NCBI RefSeq assembly: GCF_000165125.1
Contig: NZ_AEIU01000083.1
Span: forward strand, 1 to 64,000
Length of the DNA stretch: 64,000 bases
Origin: Vibrio caribbeanicus ATCC BAA-2122
GTDB lineage: Bacteria; Pseudomonadota; Gammaproteobacteria; Enterobacterales; Vibrionaceae
Direction: 5' to 3'
The position numbers were made by a program, and so were the translations under genes. Positions 9,485-18,773 of this stretch are shown here, piece after piece (the first letter of the stretch is position 1; the number at the start of each line of letters is the position of its first letter). A model generated the notes under the pieces. That model saw nothing but the letters and a program-made list of their open reading frames with translations, made no database searches and was not told the DNA's origin.

Positions 9485-10201
9485 CTATTGCTTATTGCTG
9501 TAGTCTCGTTGGCCGAAAATCGCTGTTCCAATACGAACCATAGTTGTTCCAGATTCAATGGCTGCCTGCATATCACCGCTCATCCCCATGGATAGAGTAT
9601 CAATCTGTTGATTGGAAAATCTGTTTTTGAGCGTCTGTTGCAGATTGGCTAACTCACCAAATGCGCTCAATTGTTCCTCATAATTGGACGTTTGAGCTGG
9701 AATGGACATCAACCCTCTTAATGTCAGGTTAGGTAGTGAGGATATCAACTCTGCCAATGAAAAAATCTCATTATCGTTGATACCAGATTTAGATGTTTCA
9801 CCACTAGTGTTGACCTGAATAAGAACCTGCAAAGGTGGGAGCCCCTCTGGTCTTTGGTCATTGAGTCTTTGAGCCAGCTTCGCTTTATTCACGGAATGCA
9901 CCCAGTGAAAGTTTTCCGCAACATAACGAGATTTATTAGACTGTATCGGACCAATAAAGTGCCATTCTAATTCTAGCTCGGGGTGATGTGAGGCAAAATA
10001 AGCAACTTTTTCAGTGCCTTCTTGTACATAGTTTTCCCCAAATGCTCGTTGACCCGCATTGGCAGCTTCGAGAATTGCGTCTACGGGTTTGGTCTTACTA
10101 ACCGCAAGAAGTTGCACTGTATCTTGCGTTCGATGGCACTTCTGTTTGATGGCTTCAATTTGTGATGTGATTTGTTCTATGTTTTGTTGAATACTGGTCA
10201 T
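9485..10201 (-). CDS. yggS: PLP homeostasis protein YggS
   Basis: A pyridoxal-phosphate-binding protein of the alanine-racemase-like fold without known enzymatic activity; it maintains vitamin B6 and amino-acid balance. The lysine binding PLP is in LLAVSKTKP, and the C-terminal phosphate-binding motif is MGMSGDMQAAIESG. The ATG at 10201 gives 238 aa; a GTG four codons upstream is less likely. It is divergent from pilT with a 27-bp gap. Confidence 0.95.
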   Translation of the reverse strand: MTSIQQNIEQITSQIEAIKQKCHRTQDTVQLLAVSKTKPVDAILEAANAGQRAFGENYVQEGTEKVAYFASHHPELELEWHFIGPIQSNKSRYVAENFHWVHSVNKAKLAQRLNDQRPEGLPPLQVLIQVNTSGETSKSGINDNEIFSLAELISSLPNLTLRGLMSIPAQTSNYEEQLSAFGELANLQQTLKNRFSNQQIDTLSMGMSGDMQAAIESGTTMVRIGTAIFGQRDYSNKQ

Positions 10202-10228
10202 TATCAGAGTCACTTATCAAGAGATAAA

Positions 10229-11260
10229 ATGGATATCACTAAATTACTGGATTTTAGTGTAAAGCATAATGCTTCAGATCTACATCTTTCTGTAGGTGTT
10301 GTTCCTATGGTGCGTGTTGATGGTGACCTTAAAGCAATCGATGCACCCATATTGAATCATCGATGTTTTGAGCAAATGCTGGTGGCACTCTGTTCTGAAA
10401 AGGAAAGACTGACTCTCGCTGAAATAGGTTACCTTGATTTGTCTATTGATTGGCGAGATCTCGGTCGGTTTCGTGTAAGCTTTTTCTACAAATTGAGCGG
10501 GTATGGGGCTGTATTCAGGGTCATCCCACATAGTATACCCAAGTTAGATGGTCTTATTAGCGCGACAGTTTTCGAGCATTTGACCGCGCTCTCTGAGGGC
10601 ATGGTGTTAGTTACGGGGCCAACTGGGAGCGGAAAATCAACAACGTTGGCGGCACTCATAGAGTATATTAACTTTAACCAAAGTAAACATATAGTCACGC
10701 TTGAAGACCCAGTTGAGTACGTTTATCGCAGCCAACGCTCTTTAATCACACAAAGAACTCTGATGCCTCAAGAACAAAGTTTTGAGCAGGTGTTGCAGAG
10801 TGTCTTGAGAGTTGATCCTGATGTGATTGTTGTTGGTGAATTGCGGAGTGAGGCAAGTATACGTTTTGCACTGACAGCAGCAGAAACTGGTCATCTCGTT
10901 TTGGCGACATTACATACGCGCTCGGCAGCCCAAACGATTGAACGTATTATTGACGCTAACAGTGGTCCTAGTTTGTCCATGACCCAAGGCTTATTGGCGA
11001 GCTGTTTACAAATGATCATTACGCAACGCCTATTAAAACGAATTGAAGGTGGGAGAGTGGCTTGTTATGAAGTGTTACGAGCGACACAGGCAATACGTAA
11101 TCTCATCAGAGAAGGCAAACATACCCAGATACATTCTGTGATGCAGTTGGGCCATGAACATGGCATGCAAACTTTTGCGCAGCATGCCACTTATCTTGTA
11201 TCAGAGGGAGTTGTTTCATCAGGTGAAGCAAAGTCACTAATGCTTTATAACCGAGCTTGA
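10229..11260 (+). CDS. pilT: Type IV pilus retraction ATPase PilT
   Basis: A hexameric AAA-like ATPase that powers pilus depolymerisation and twitching. It shows Walker A GPTGSGKST, the aspartate-box/Walker B segment DVIVVGELRS, and the histidine-box segment LVLATLHTRSA. The ATG at 10229 gives 343 aa, the normal size, and starts the conserved MDITKLL segment. The usual partner pilU is not next to it here. Confidence 0.92.
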   Translation: MDITKLLDFSVKHNASDLHLSVGVVPMVRVDGDLKAIDAPILNHRCFEQMLVALCSEKERLTLAEIGYLDLSIDWRDLGRFRVSFFYKLSGYGAVFRVIPHSIPKLDGLISATVFEHLTALSEGMVLVTGPTGSGKSTTLAALIEYINFNQSKHIVTLEDPVEYVYRSQRSLITQRTLMPQEQSFEQVLQSVLRVDPDVIVVGELRSEASIRFALTAAETGHLVLATLHTRSAAQTIERIIDANSGPSLSMTQGLLASCLQMIITQRLLKRIEGGRVACYEVLRATQAIRNLIREGKHTQIHSVMQLGHEHGMQTFAQHATYLVSEGVVSSGEAKSLMLYNRA

Positions 11261-11273
11261 TTATTAACTAGGC

Positions 11274-11696
11274 TTATGTCCATTGATGCTCAAACCAGCT
11301 TTCCAAGATCACAACGGCGGACTGGCAGTCGACATTTCCTTTAGTTAGTGCTTTATACCCGCCCATTGCAAAAAGTTCTGAGCGGGCTTCCGTGGTTGAT
11401 AGTCTTTCGTCGTGTAATTCAACATCGACGCCAAAACGCCCATGTAGACGGTTAGCAAACTTCTTTGCCCTTTGAGTTATCGATTCAAGAGCTTTGCCAT
11501 GAAGATCCATAGGCAAACCAACAACGATGAGGTGTGGTTGCCATTCTTTGATTTGTTTTTCAATCTCATCCCAATTGGGGATGCCATCGTTGGCTTTGAA
11601 TGCTTTTAGTGGAGAAGCTGTGCCTGTTACTTCCTGACCAATAGCACTACCAATACTTTTGGTTCCGAAATCAAAAGCCATAATTGTTCTAGACAT
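11274..11696 (-). CDS. ruvX: Putative pre-16S rRNA nuclease (YqgF family)
   Basis: A 140-aa RNase H-fold protein with the N-terminal [10 protein letters not shown] motif carrying the first metal-binding aspartate, the GLPMDLHG segment and the DERLSTTEA motif. The family is implicated in 16S rRNA 5' end maturation. It sits 17 bp downstream of yqgE in the conserved gshB-yqgE-ruvX cluster. Confidence 0.94.
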   Translation of the reverse strand: MSRTIMAFDFGTKSIGSAIGQEVTGTASPLKAFKANDGIPNWDEIEKQIKEWQPHLIVVGLPMDLHGKALESITQRAKKFANRLHGRFGVDVELHDERLSTTEARSELFAMGGYKALTKGNVDCQSAVVILESWFEHQWT

Positions 11697-11713
11697 GTGT
11701 TTTATCTTATCTG

Positions 11714-12277
11714 TTATGCGTGGCCTATGTCACTGGAGAGCTGTGAGGCATCGATACCAAGCATTTGTACTGCTTTTTGCCAGCGTTCATTAATTGGGGT
11801 GTCGAAAATGACATTGGGATCGGCTTCAACCGTTAACCAAGAATTCTCTGATAATTCAATTTCGAGCTGGCCCGCTTCCCAGCCAGAATAGCCCAATGCA
11901 ACAAGATATTGACTCGGCTCAGCTTCTGTCCCGAGAACACCGAGAATATCTTTGGATGTTGTCACTGAGATGTTGTCAGTCATTTTGATGCTTGATTCGT
12001 ATTCATCTTTGGGTTGGTGAAGAATAAAACCTCGGTCTTCCGATACTGGCCCGCCGTTTAAAACTGGCTTTTCCAAACTTTCTTTTTGCAATTGAGGGTG
12101 GCTCGGTTCAACGTCCACCTTTTCTAGCATTTTACCTATTGTTATGTCGATAGGAGCATTGATCATTAACCCCATTGCGCCATCTTCATTGTGCTCACAA
12201 ACATAGATAACACTGCGCTGGAAGTAGGGGTCTTTCATTCCAGGCATGGCAACTAAAAAGTGGTTGGTTAGATTCAT
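11714..12277 (-). CDS. yqgE: YqgE/AlgH family protein
   Basis: A 187-aa protein of the UPF0301 family. It begins [19 protein letters not shown] and contains GLMINAP and [13 protein letters not shown] motifs. AlgH was first linked to alginate regulation in Pseudomonas, but a molecular role is not established. The ATG at 12277 has an excellent AGGAG site five bases upstream; the longer frame is not supported. Confidence 0.95.
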   Translation of the reverse strand: MNLTNHFLVAMPGMKDPYFQRSVIYVCEHNEDGAMGLMINAPIDITIGKMLEKVDVEPSHPQLQKESLEKPVLNGGPVSEDRGFILHQPKDEYESSIKMTDNISVTTSKDILGVLGTEAEPSQYLVALGYSGWEAGQLEIELSENSWLTVEADPNVIFDTPINERWQKAVQMLGIDASQLSSDIGHA

Positions 12278-12319
12278 ACAGGCTCCTTTCAAATCGAGCA
12301 GGCCACGTAAGCCTGATAG

Positions 12320-13267
12320 TTACATTTTTACCCGACGTTCAATAGCATCCATAAGCTTACCTGTTATTGATACATCGAATACAGCCTCAATTTCACGAAT
12401 ACAGGTTGGGCTGGTGACATTAATTTCAGTGAGTTTGTCACCAATCACATCCAGTCCAACAAATATAAGCCCTTTTTCTTTAAGTGTAGGCGCTACTGCT
12501 GCAGCTATCTGTTTATCTGTCTCACTGAGTGGTCTAGCCTCTCCAGTTCCTCCGGCTGCGAGATTACCACGAGTCTCTCCTTTGGCAGGTATTCTTGCCA
12601 AGCAATAAGGGATGACTTCACCATCAACGACAAGAATTCGTTTGTCACCATTGGTAATATCGGGTACAAAAGTTTGTGCCATTGCGTAGTTTTGACCATG
12701 GTTAGTGAGTGTCTCAATGATCACAGAGAGGTTTGGATCTTGCCCTTTAACCCGAAAAATAGAAGCTCCACCCATACCATCAAGTGGTTTTAAAATGACG
12801 TCGCCGTGCTCTTCTCTAAATGCTCGGATTCGTTCCGCTTTTCTCGAAACTAAGGTTGTTGGGGTAAGCTCTGGAAACCAAGCAGTAAAAAGCTTTTCAT
12901 TGCAATCTCGTAAACTTTGCGGTTTGTTAACAATCAAAGCACCATGCTCTTCAGCACGCTCTAATATGTAGGTTGCATAGATGTACTCAGTATCGAATGG
13001 AGGATCCTTGCGCATCAATACTGCATCAAGATCAGCGAGTTTGATGGTTTGCTCTGACGTAAACCGGTACCAGCATGACGGATCTTCTTTTAGTTCAACC
13101 ACTTTAGTGTCTGCTATGGCGATGCCTTGTTCCAGGTGAAGATCATGCATTTCCATATAGTGGATTTCGTAGCCGCGATGTTGAGCTTCAAGCATCATAG
13201 CAAAGCTTGAATCTTTTTTTATGTTTATGGACGAAATAGGGTCCATTACTATGCCAAGTTTTAGCAT
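12320..13267 (-). CDS. gshB: Glutathione synthetase
   Basis: An ATP-grasp ligase that adds glycine to gamma-glutamylcysteine. Visible motifs are LGIVMDPISSI at the N-terminus, MRKDPPFD, the ATP-grasp loop LKPLDGMGGASIF and the C-terminal EINVTSPTCIREIE. Length (315 aa) is standard. It follows rsmE by 13 bp and precedes yqgE, the canonical order. Confidence 0.96.
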   Translation of the reverse strand: MLKLGIVMDPISSINIKKDSSFAMMLEAQHRGYEIHYMEMHDLHLEQGIAIADTKVVELKEDPSCWYRFTSEQTIKLADLDAVLMRKDPPFDTEYIYATYILERAEEHGALIVNKPQSLRDCNEKLFTAWFPELTPTTLVSRKAERIRAFREEHGDVILKPLDGMGGASIFRVKGQDPNLSVIIETLTNHGQNYAMAQTFVPDITNGDKRILVVDGEVIPYCLARIPAKGETRGNLAAGGTGEARPLSETDKQIAAAVAPTLKEKGLIFVGLDVIGDKLTEINVTSPTCIREIEAVFDVSITGKLMDAIERRVKM

Positions 13268-13280
13268 GATTTATCTCCGT

Positions 13281-14012
13281 TTAACCTAAGTCACCAAATC
13301 GCACCTGCAGTGCAGTGATAGCCGTTAATGCTGCTGTTTCTGTTCTCAGCACCCGTGGACCTAGCAAAATATCACTAAAGGCATATTTTTGGGTCATATC
13401 AATTTCTGCTTCAGAAAGCCCGCCTTCAGGGCCGATAAGTAGCTTAACTTGTTCTACAGGTGTCGGTAATGTATTGATCGAATAATCAGCGCGTGGATGT
13501 AAATTAAGTTTTAAACCATCATATTCTTCGCCACACCAGTTCTCTAAAGACATAATAGGGCGTATGGAAGGTATTCGATTTCGACCACATTGTTCGCAGG
13601 CACTGATAGCAATTTTTTGCCACTGGGCGAGTTTTTTTTCAAAACGTTTTTGATCAAGCTTGACGCCGCAACGTTCAGAAATAAGAGGAGTGATGACTTC
13701 CACACCAAGCTCAACCGACTTCTGTATGGTGAACTCCATCTTATCGCCACGAGAGATAACTTGGCCGAGATGAAGCTTTAAATTGGACTCTGCACTTCTT
13801 TCGATGCTTTGTTTCACCTCTACTTCAACGTTTTTTTTCGATTGACTTGAGATTGTCGCGATAAATTCACTACCGCTACCATCAAACAAACGAAGCTCTT
13901 GCCCTATTTTCATTCGAAGTACACGACCTACATGACCTGCCGCTTCTTCACTCAGGGTCAATAGGCCAAGTTGGGTGATCATTTCTGGATGATAAATTCG
14001 TGGAGTTCGCAT
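13281..14012 (-). CDS. rsmE: 16S rRNA (uracil(1498)-N3)-methyltransferase
   Basis: A SPOUT-class SAM methyltransferase modifying U1498 of 16S rRNA. The C-terminal trefoil-knot motifs [14 protein letters not shown] and [12 protein letters not shown] are intact, and an N-terminal PUA-like region begins [10 protein letters not shown]. Its 243 aa are typical. It is the first gene of the rsmE-gshB-yqgE-ruvX unit. Confidence 0.96.
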   Translation of the reverse strand: MRTPRIYHPEMITQLGLLTLSEEAAGHVGRVLRMKIGQELRLFDGSGSEFIATISSQSKKNVEVEVKQSIERSAESNLKLHLGQVISRGDKMEFTIQKSVELGVEVITPLISERCGVKLDQKRFEKKLAQWQKIAISACEQCGRNRIPSIRPIMSLENWCGEEYDGLKLNLHPRADYSINTLPTPVEQVKLLIGPEGGLSEAEIDMTQKYAFSDILLGPRVLRTETAALTAITALQVRFGDLG

Positions 14013-14139
14013 GATTGGGTGTATTTACTAGCAATTAAATGTAGCTCTTAAGATGGATGCTTGTTGATTAAAAAACAAGGGCAATTATACATTTAATGGG
14101 TATAAGTCAGTAAGTTTAGACACTCTCACCAATGATTTA

Positions 14140-14643
14140 TCAAAACTCGCTTTGGTGTTGTTTAAGTTCAGATTGACATTTTTTGCAGCGATACTGAGCT
14201 TGTCCTCTGATAACTTTGTTGTGTCTTCTCAGTGAGATAAGGTGTTTGGTACAGCCGCAATGATATTCGAAGGTTTTTCCTTCCACTGAGCTAATTTGGA
14301 AATTATGGGTTGTTTGTGCGGGTAACTCAAATACTCGATTCATCACGGCTTGCCACTCTTTTCCATGTGGCTTTACCTTTCCGTACAACTGGTGAACGAT
14401 TATGTGTGCAACCTCATGAGGGATGACTTGCGTGACGAATTCGTGTTGATTTTCGCTAAATAATACTGGATTAAGGCGCACTTCATTCAAATGAAGATAG
14501 GCTTTTCCGGCTGCACGTCCACGCAACTTGAAACTTAATGTTGGATGAGGAAATGATCGATTAAAGAAACATCGAGCTTGCTCGATGCAATGTGACATAG
14601 TCTTGATAGCTTCATATTTTAGCTGGGTGTCAATTTGATTCAT
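14140..14643 (-). CDS. sprT: SprT family zinc metalloprotein
   Basis: A 167-aa SprT protein with the zinc motif HEVAH and a C-terminal zinc-ribbon (CGC...RCKKC). The longer frame upstream overlaps the next gene and lacks family similarity; the ATG at 14643 starting MNQIDTQ gives the expected size. SprT proteins are related to the Spartan protease domain, but the bacterial role is poorly defined. Confidence 0.92.
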   Translation of the reverse strand: MNQIDTQLKYEAIKTMSHCIEQARCFFNRSFPHPTLSFKLRGRAAGKAYLHLNEVRLNPVLFSENQHEFVTQVIPHEVAHIIVHQLYGKVKPHGKEWQAVMNRVFELPAQTTHNFQISSVEGKTFEYHCGCTKHLISLRRHNKVIRGQAQYRCKKCQSELKQHQSEF

Positions 14644-14699
14644 CGAGTTTAGCCTGCCTATGCGGCAGGCTATTGTATATGAAATGCAGCAGAGAGCTA

Positions 14700-15503
14700 C
14701 TAGTCGTGATGCTTTTTCCTGATTATCTCGTGATATGCGTGCCAAGTACCGTAACCGAGTATCGGCATAGTAACGAGCATTCCGACACCGAATGTAGCGA
14801 AGCCGACTAACACCCCGCCACAGATCAATGTTGCCCATACTATCATGGCGGGAAGATTGGATCTGACAGCATTGAAACTGGTAAAGACTGCGCTCATCAT
14901 GTCGACGCGTCTCTCCATCATCAATGGCATCGAAAAGGCCGAGATACTAAAGACAAAGCTAGCTAACAAAAACCCGACTAGTGAGCCTATGAGCAGGAAG
15001 GGCAAGAATTCAATTACTGGTGCGCCTTGAACAGATGGGTACAAGACGTGCAGCAGTGCTGCGATACGCATCCAAAAGATCATACACACGGTAAGAAGAA
15101 CGGCAAATGCCCACTGGGAGGTCGAATTTCTACCGATTGCCTTCATTGAGTGCAGTAACCGAGGTTTGTGCCCTTTTTCTCGTTCCCAACTTGCATCGTA
15201 AAGACCAAGAGCCAAAAAAGGACCAATCAACATATAAACGATCAATGCAGGCATAACGACCAGATGTGTACCTTGCCACTGTAATAGAAGCACGATGCCA
15301 ACTGCTGCAGCCATGAAACAAACGCCGTAAAAACCGCTGATTAGTGGCATTCGAACGAAATCGTGCAAGCCAAGTGATAACCAATGAAAAGGTGCTGATA
15401 TACTGACCTTGTTACAAGGAATAGTACGAGCGAAATCAGCGTTATGAGCTTCCTCTTCGTGCTTGTCTTTTTCATCAAATTCACTAGGTGCTGTACGAGG
15501 CAT
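14700..15503 (-). CDS. DUF2189 family integral membrane protein
   Basis: A 267-aa protein with a charged, histidine-rich N-terminus (about residues 1-45) followed by five to six hydrophobic segments. It matches the DUF2189 family of predicted inner-membrane proteins of unknown function. The ATG at 15503 has a near-perfect AAGGAGG ribosome site, so the 27-codon upstream extension is not used. The C-terminus ends in the basic stretch RKKHHD. Confidence 0.85.
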   Translation of the reverse strand: MPRTAPSEFDEKDKHEEEAHNADFARTIPCNKVSISAPFHWLSLGLHDFVRMPLISGFYGVCFMAAAVGIVLLLQWQGTHLVVMPALIVYMLIGPFLALGLYDASWEREKGHKPRLLHSMKAIGRNSTSQWAFAVLLTVCMIFWMRIAALLHVLYPSVQGAPVIEFLPFLLIGSLVGFLLASFVFSISAFSMPLMMERRVDMMSAVFTSFNAVRSNLPAMIVWATLICGGVLVGFATFGVGMLVTMPILGYGTWHAYHEIIRKKHHD

Positions 15504-15683
15504 ACATCCTCCTTCTTGACTGAGCAAGCTGTATAAGCCTGCGAGGTTAGCAACTGACAGATTATCAGATATTTCTCTCTTCACTCGTTACGAATGAAAC
15601 TTGAGTTTGGATTAACTGATACCTATTTAACTATTGACCTTATGATGAAAAAATACAAATTTCGATTTTGTGTTGATAGATAA

Positions 15684-15708
15684 AAAAACGCCTGACAAGT
15701 CAGGCGTT
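15684..15708 (-). terminator. Terminator of metK
   Basis: A perfect 10-bp stem (AACGCCTGAC, loop of two bases, GTCAGGCGTT) is followed on the minus strand by a T run continuing from the stem. It lies 35 bp downstream of the metK stop codon. Confidence 0.9.
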
Positions 15709-15742
15709 TCGCTAAAAAGATTGAGAATGTGGTCGGCTCTTT

Positions 15743-16894
15743 CTAAAGTCCTGCAAATTCTCTAAGAGCAGCCGCTTTATCAGTTGCTTCCCAAGGGAAC
15801 TCTTCACGACCAAAGTGGCCATATGCTGCTGTCTTTTTATAGATCGGCTGAAGCAGGTTTAACATTTCTTGCAGGCCGTAAGGGCGAAGATCGAAGTATT
15901 GTCTTACTGCTTTGATAATGATGTCATGAGATATTTTCTCAGTACCGAATGTTTCAACCATAATTGACGTTGGATCAGCAACACCAATAGCATACGATAA
16001 CTGAATTTCACAGCGGTCAGCCATTCCAGCAGCCACAATGTTTTTAGCTACATATCGCGCTGCATAAGCTGCACTGCGGTCAACTTTTGACGGATCTTTA
16101 CCTGAGAATGCGCCACCACCGTGTCTTGCTGCACCACCATAGGTATCGACAATGATTTTACGACCTGTTAAACCGCAATCACCCATTGGACCACCGATAA
16201 CAAATCGGCCTGTTGGATTAATAAAGAAGTTGGTGTCTTTTGTAATCCACTCCGCAGGAAGAACGGGCTTGATAATCTCTTCCATAACTGCTTCACGCAA
16301 GTCAGGGGTTGAGATTGAATCACAGTGCTGAGTTGAGAGAACGACAGCGTCTATACCTACGATTTTGCCATTATCGTATTGGAATGTAACTTGTGACTTT
16401 GCATCAGGACGAAGCCAGGGTAGCGCGCCATTTTTACGAACTTCTGCTTGTTTCTCTACTAAGCGGTGTGAGTAAGTAATTGGAGCTGGCATAAGGATAT
16501 CTGTTTCATTGGTAGCATAACCAAACATAATACCTTGGTCACCTGCTCCCTGTTCTTTAGGGTCAGACTTATCGACACCTTGATTAATATCTGGTGATTG
16601 CTTACCTATGGTGTTCAGTACGGCACATGAATCAGCATCAAAACCCATATCAGAATGAACGTACCCAATATCGCGGACAGTTTGTCGAGTAAGCTCTTCA
16701 ATATCCACCCATGCCGAGGTTGTGATCTCGCCACCAACCATAACCATACCTGTTTTGACGTAAGTTTCACAAGCAACACGAGCTTTAGGGTCTTGTTCAA
16801 TAATAGCATCAAGAACAGCGTCTGAAATTTGATCGGCAATTTTATCCGGATGTCCTTCTGATACTGACTCTGATGTGAATAGGTGCTTAGCCAT
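15743..16894 (-). CDS. metK: S-adenosylmethionine synthase
   Basis: Makes SAM from methionine and ATP. Signatures are the N-terminal [27 protein letters not shown] and the phosphate loop [16 protein letters not shown]. The ATG at 16894 has AAGGAG six bases upstream and gives the standard 383 aa; the longer frame is rejected. It is a single-gene unit marking the left flank of the T3SS region. In most vibrios the next gene on the far side is tkt, which is not present here. Confidence 0.97.
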   Translation of the reverse strand: MAKHLFTSESVSEGHPDKIADQISDAVLDAIIEQDPKARVACETYVKTGMVMVGGEITTSAWVDIEELTRQTVRDIGYVHSDMGFDADSCAVLNTIGKQSPDINQGVDKSDPKEQGAGDQGIMFGYATNETDILMPAPITYSHRLVEKQAEVRKNGALPWLRPDAKSQVTFQYDNGKIVGIDAVVLSTQHCDSISTPDLREAVMEEIIKPVLPAEWITKDTNFFINPTGRFVIGGPMGDCGLTGRKIIVDTYGGAARHGGGAFSGKDPSKVDRSAAYAARYVAKNIVAAGMADRCEIQLSYAIGVADPTSIMVETFGTEKISHDIIIKAVRQYFDLRPYGLQEMLNLLQPIYKKTAAYGHFGREEFPWEATDKAAALREFAGL

Positions 16895-16958
16895 ATGGCG
16901 CTCCTTAATTTTATGCACGTCCTGATAATAGGAGGACGCAAAGAATATATATTTAAAT

Positions 16959-17010
16959 AGGTGTATCTACTTCTGGACGTCTATTCTAGTTTTGAAAACG
17001 TTAATATCAA
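16959..17010 (-). promoter_or_regulatory. metK promoter with MetJ-box-like operator
   Basis: On the minus strand a -35 TTGATA (17005-17010) and -10 TAGAAT (16983-16988) are 16 bp apart. Directly downstream lies AGACGTCC, seven of eight matches to the met box AGACGTCT, followed by weaker tandem 8-mers AGAAGTAG and ATACACCT. MetJ binds tandem met boxes with SAM as corepressor, so SAM-dependent repression of metK is likely. The match to the second and third boxes is only 5/8. Confidence 0.6.
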
Positions 17011-17088
17011 GTTTTTTTTGCTTGTGTGAGTAAAGTCAATCTTATCTTTAGTGTATGCATTAGTTTCCATAGCAATGATGTAACAAAG

Positions 17089-17187
17089 GTGTGTGAGAAA
17101 TATTTGCCTCTCGCTGAAAAGCTTAACCGATTAGGTGATGTCATGTTGGCCATGGCAACGAGTGTGATTTGTTACTTACTCGGGTGA
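17089..17187 (+). pseudogene. Possible C-terminal gene remnant at the left T3SS border
   Basis: One frame reads as a protein-like tail with the sequence KYLPLAEKLNRLGDVMLAMA and ends at TGA (17185-17187). The amino-acid composition and amphipathic pattern look coding, but there is no good start or ribosome site and no full gene around it. It may be the last part of a gene cut when the T3SS was inserted. I do not recognise the family with confidence. The rest of 17011-17288 shows nothing else. Confidence 0.25.
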
Positions 17188-17288
17188 ACTATTAGAAATG
17201 AATGTCTAGTGAGCAGACTAGAGAGACTAGGGAATTATGATCGTTAGTATAAAGGTGCGGTCGAATAATATTGCTCTATTGCTTTTAT

Positions 17289-17576
17289 TTAGCTGGATTC
17301 GCTGAGCACTTTAACTTTTCTATTCATAAGTGCCTGTATAGATTCGGCCGTGTTTGGAGTGCTGATTACTTCTGTGTTCTGTTTGCCGCTAGAGTGATAA
17401 ACAAGTTCTTTAAGATCCCGTATCGAGTTAGATTTGTTATTCGCATAAGTATCACGGCTTAGTATCGTGACTACATGACCTTTGAACTCGCCTTGCTGTG
17501 CGGATTTAATTGGTGTGTTGGATTCCATCTGTGCGATAGAAGGAGAAATTTTGGGTAGCGATATGTTATTGGCCAT
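17289..17576 (-). CDS. exsE: Secreted T3SS regulator ExsE
   Basis: A 95-aa protein with the composition of a small secreted protein (rich in Ser, Thr, Asn; no cysteine). In Pseudomonas and V. parahaemolyticus, ExsE binds ExsC inside the cell and is exported through the T3SS when secretion opens, freeing ExsC. The assignment rests on position directly after exsC (7-bp gap), size (81-99 aa in relatives), and the GEFKGHVVTILSRD segment, which resembles the G-x-F-x-G-x-x-V pattern of P. aeruginosa ExsE. Confidence 0.75.
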   Translation of the reverse strand: MANNISLPKISPSIAQMESNTPIKSAQQGEFKGHVVTILSRDTYANNKSNSIRDLKELVYHSSGKQNTEVISTPNTAESIQALMNRKVKVLSESS

Positions 17577-17583
17577 GGTGTGC

Positions 17584-18030
17584 TTACACTCTTATAGTCG
17601 AGCTGTGAGAACCAAAAGGTGCAATGTCAGCAGATATTTGAGCTGATAGTAATGACTCCCAAGATTCGCTTTGTGTAAGTAGCTCAGCCAGTGCAGACTC
17701 GAAAAGTTCATAATCCAACTGTTCTGCATTGAGTAACCTATTTAGGCAAAGTTTGTTTCTATGATTGTCCAAACTAAAAAATAGTTGGTACTCGTCCCAG
17801 TGATAATTGAATGCTAGAAATGAGCGATAGAGATCAGAATTCATCACTTTTAGGTCGACGATCTCTGCCTCAAGTTGAAGTGTCTCGGATTCTGGATGAA
17901 AAATGAAGTGCACTCTTAAACTATCGTCAAAAGCTAAACCTAGTTGATTGTCGACTAGTTTTAAGCCTGACAAACCTATTTGATGGGAGTACGTAAGTAA
18001 AACCTCATCGACCATTTGGCGCGCCGACAT
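17584..18030 (-). CDS. exsC: ExsC, T3SS chaperone and anti-anti-activator
   Basis: A 148-aa class I chaperone (CesT fold) that sequesters the anti-activator ExsD when not bound to ExsE, thereby releasing ExsA. Matches to P. aeruginosa ExsC recalled from memory include LQLEAEIVDL, FLAFNYHWDEY and the C-terminal ALAELLTQSESWESLL. The ATG at 18030 has AAGGA eight bases upstream. It is first in the exsC-exsE operon and is preceded by an ExsA-type promoter. Confidence 0.87.
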   Translation of the reverse strand: MSARQMVDEVLLTYSHQIGLSGLKLVDNQLGLAFDDSLRVHFIFHPESETLQLEAEIVDLKVMNSDLYRSFLAFNYHWDEYQLFFSLDNHRNKLCLNRLLNAEQLDYELFESALAELLTQSESWESLLSAQISADIAPFGSHSSTIRV

Positions 18031-18061
18031 AAAAGCATTCCTTTTTTCATAACCACAAATT

Positions 18062-18112
18062 AATGTATTGGATACTTCGTTTTATGTTTATCAAAATTGG
18101 TTGGTAATTTTT
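18062..18112 (-). promoter_or_regulatory. ExsA-type promoter of exsCE
   Basis: Reading the minus strand: AAAAA (18108-18112), five bases, AAC (18100-18102), six bases, TGATA, giving a -35-like TTGATA at 18089-18094, then 21 bp to a -10 TACATT (18062-18067). This is the ExsA layout A5-N5-GNC-N6-TGNNA with one mismatch (AAC for GNC). The same spacing recurs at exsD and vopN. Confidence 0.65.
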
Positions 18113-18356
18113 ATATATTGGTCTTTACTAATTTAATAAACTTTCTATCTAATCTTTATTAAATTGATTTCATATTGGCGTTTTTATTGTTATAAAAATA
18201 AAAACAATTAATTTTAAAAAACTATATTAATTCTCGTTTTTGATTAAATATAAAGTCTCGATTTTGAGAATTTGTTTATATTAAATATACCGCTTGATTT
18301 CTTGTATAATTTTGTAACAAAATTGAAATCTTATATATAGGAGATATTTTTAGGTT
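18113..18356. other. AT-rich divergent spacer between exsC and exsB
   Basis: Strongly AT-rich sequence with many A and T tracts and no open frame. It probably contains the exsB promoter; a TATAAT at 18305-18310 is a candidate -10 element without a clear -35. The composition would suit H-NS binding, known to silence T3SS1 in V. parahaemolyticus; binding here is inference. Confidence 0.5.
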
Positions 18357-18773
18357 ATGAATAAACTATTTTTGTTTTTTTCTTTATTTACTTTAGGTGC
18401 TTGTACTCATAAAAACACTATTAATACAGACTTCTCTAGTGATTCACAGGCACTAGTGCATGGTTGGCTGCTTTTTGATGAATATGTGACACCTGTGAGT
18501 ACTCACATTGAAGTTGAATTATGTCAAGTTATTGAAAATCAATGCCTTACGGTAGCGAGGCAAGAGTATCAAGGCGTCCAATTACCTGTTCAATACTCGT
18601 TCGTTGTTGCCCCTATCCAAGCTGGGAGTGGTGAAATGAAAGTGCGTGTAGGCCTATCTGAAAAGGGTAAGTTGATCGCAAGTGCTGAGGAGGAATATAC
18701 GTTTTCAACAGATAAAACTCAAAAGAATATACATCTGGAAAGGTTGAAAATTAATTTAAAATCATATAATTAG
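18357..18773 (+). CDS. exsB: Secretin pilotin lipoprotein ExsB/YscW family
   Basis: A 138-aa lipoprotein with a signal sequence ending in the lipobox LGAC at about residue 16. The mature part is a compact beta-rich domain with two cysteines and the segments ALVHGWLLFDEYVTPVS and LPVQYSFVV, typical of YscW/ExsB. These pilotins help the secretin VscC reach and assemble in the outer membrane. ATG at 18357 follows a weak AGG site. It is divergent from exsC, unlike the single exsCEBA operon of Pseudomonas. Confidence 0.82.
   Translation: MNKLFLFFSLFTLGACTHKNTINTDFSSDSQALVHGWLLFDEYVTPVSTHIEVELCQVIENQCLTVARQEYQGVQLPVQYSFVVAPIQAGSGEMKVRVGLSEKGKLIASAEEEYTFSTDKTQKNIHLERLKINLKSYN

Noticed and set aside
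9457-9576. 40-codon N-terminal extension of proC
   Set aside because: It overlaps yggS, is not conserved, and the ATG at 9456 gives the standard ProC length.
16895-17040. A SAM riboswitch in the metK leader
   Set aside because: No SAM-I type stem set was visible, and gammaproteobacteria normally use the MetJ repressor; a MetJ-box-like operator fits better.
18246-18310. A GTC...TTGAGA pattern upstream of exsB resembling an ExsA box
   Set aside because: The gap between GTC and TGAGA is seven bases, not six, and no -10 lies 21-22 bp after the -35 hexamer; AT-rich sequence makes such partial matches likely by chance.
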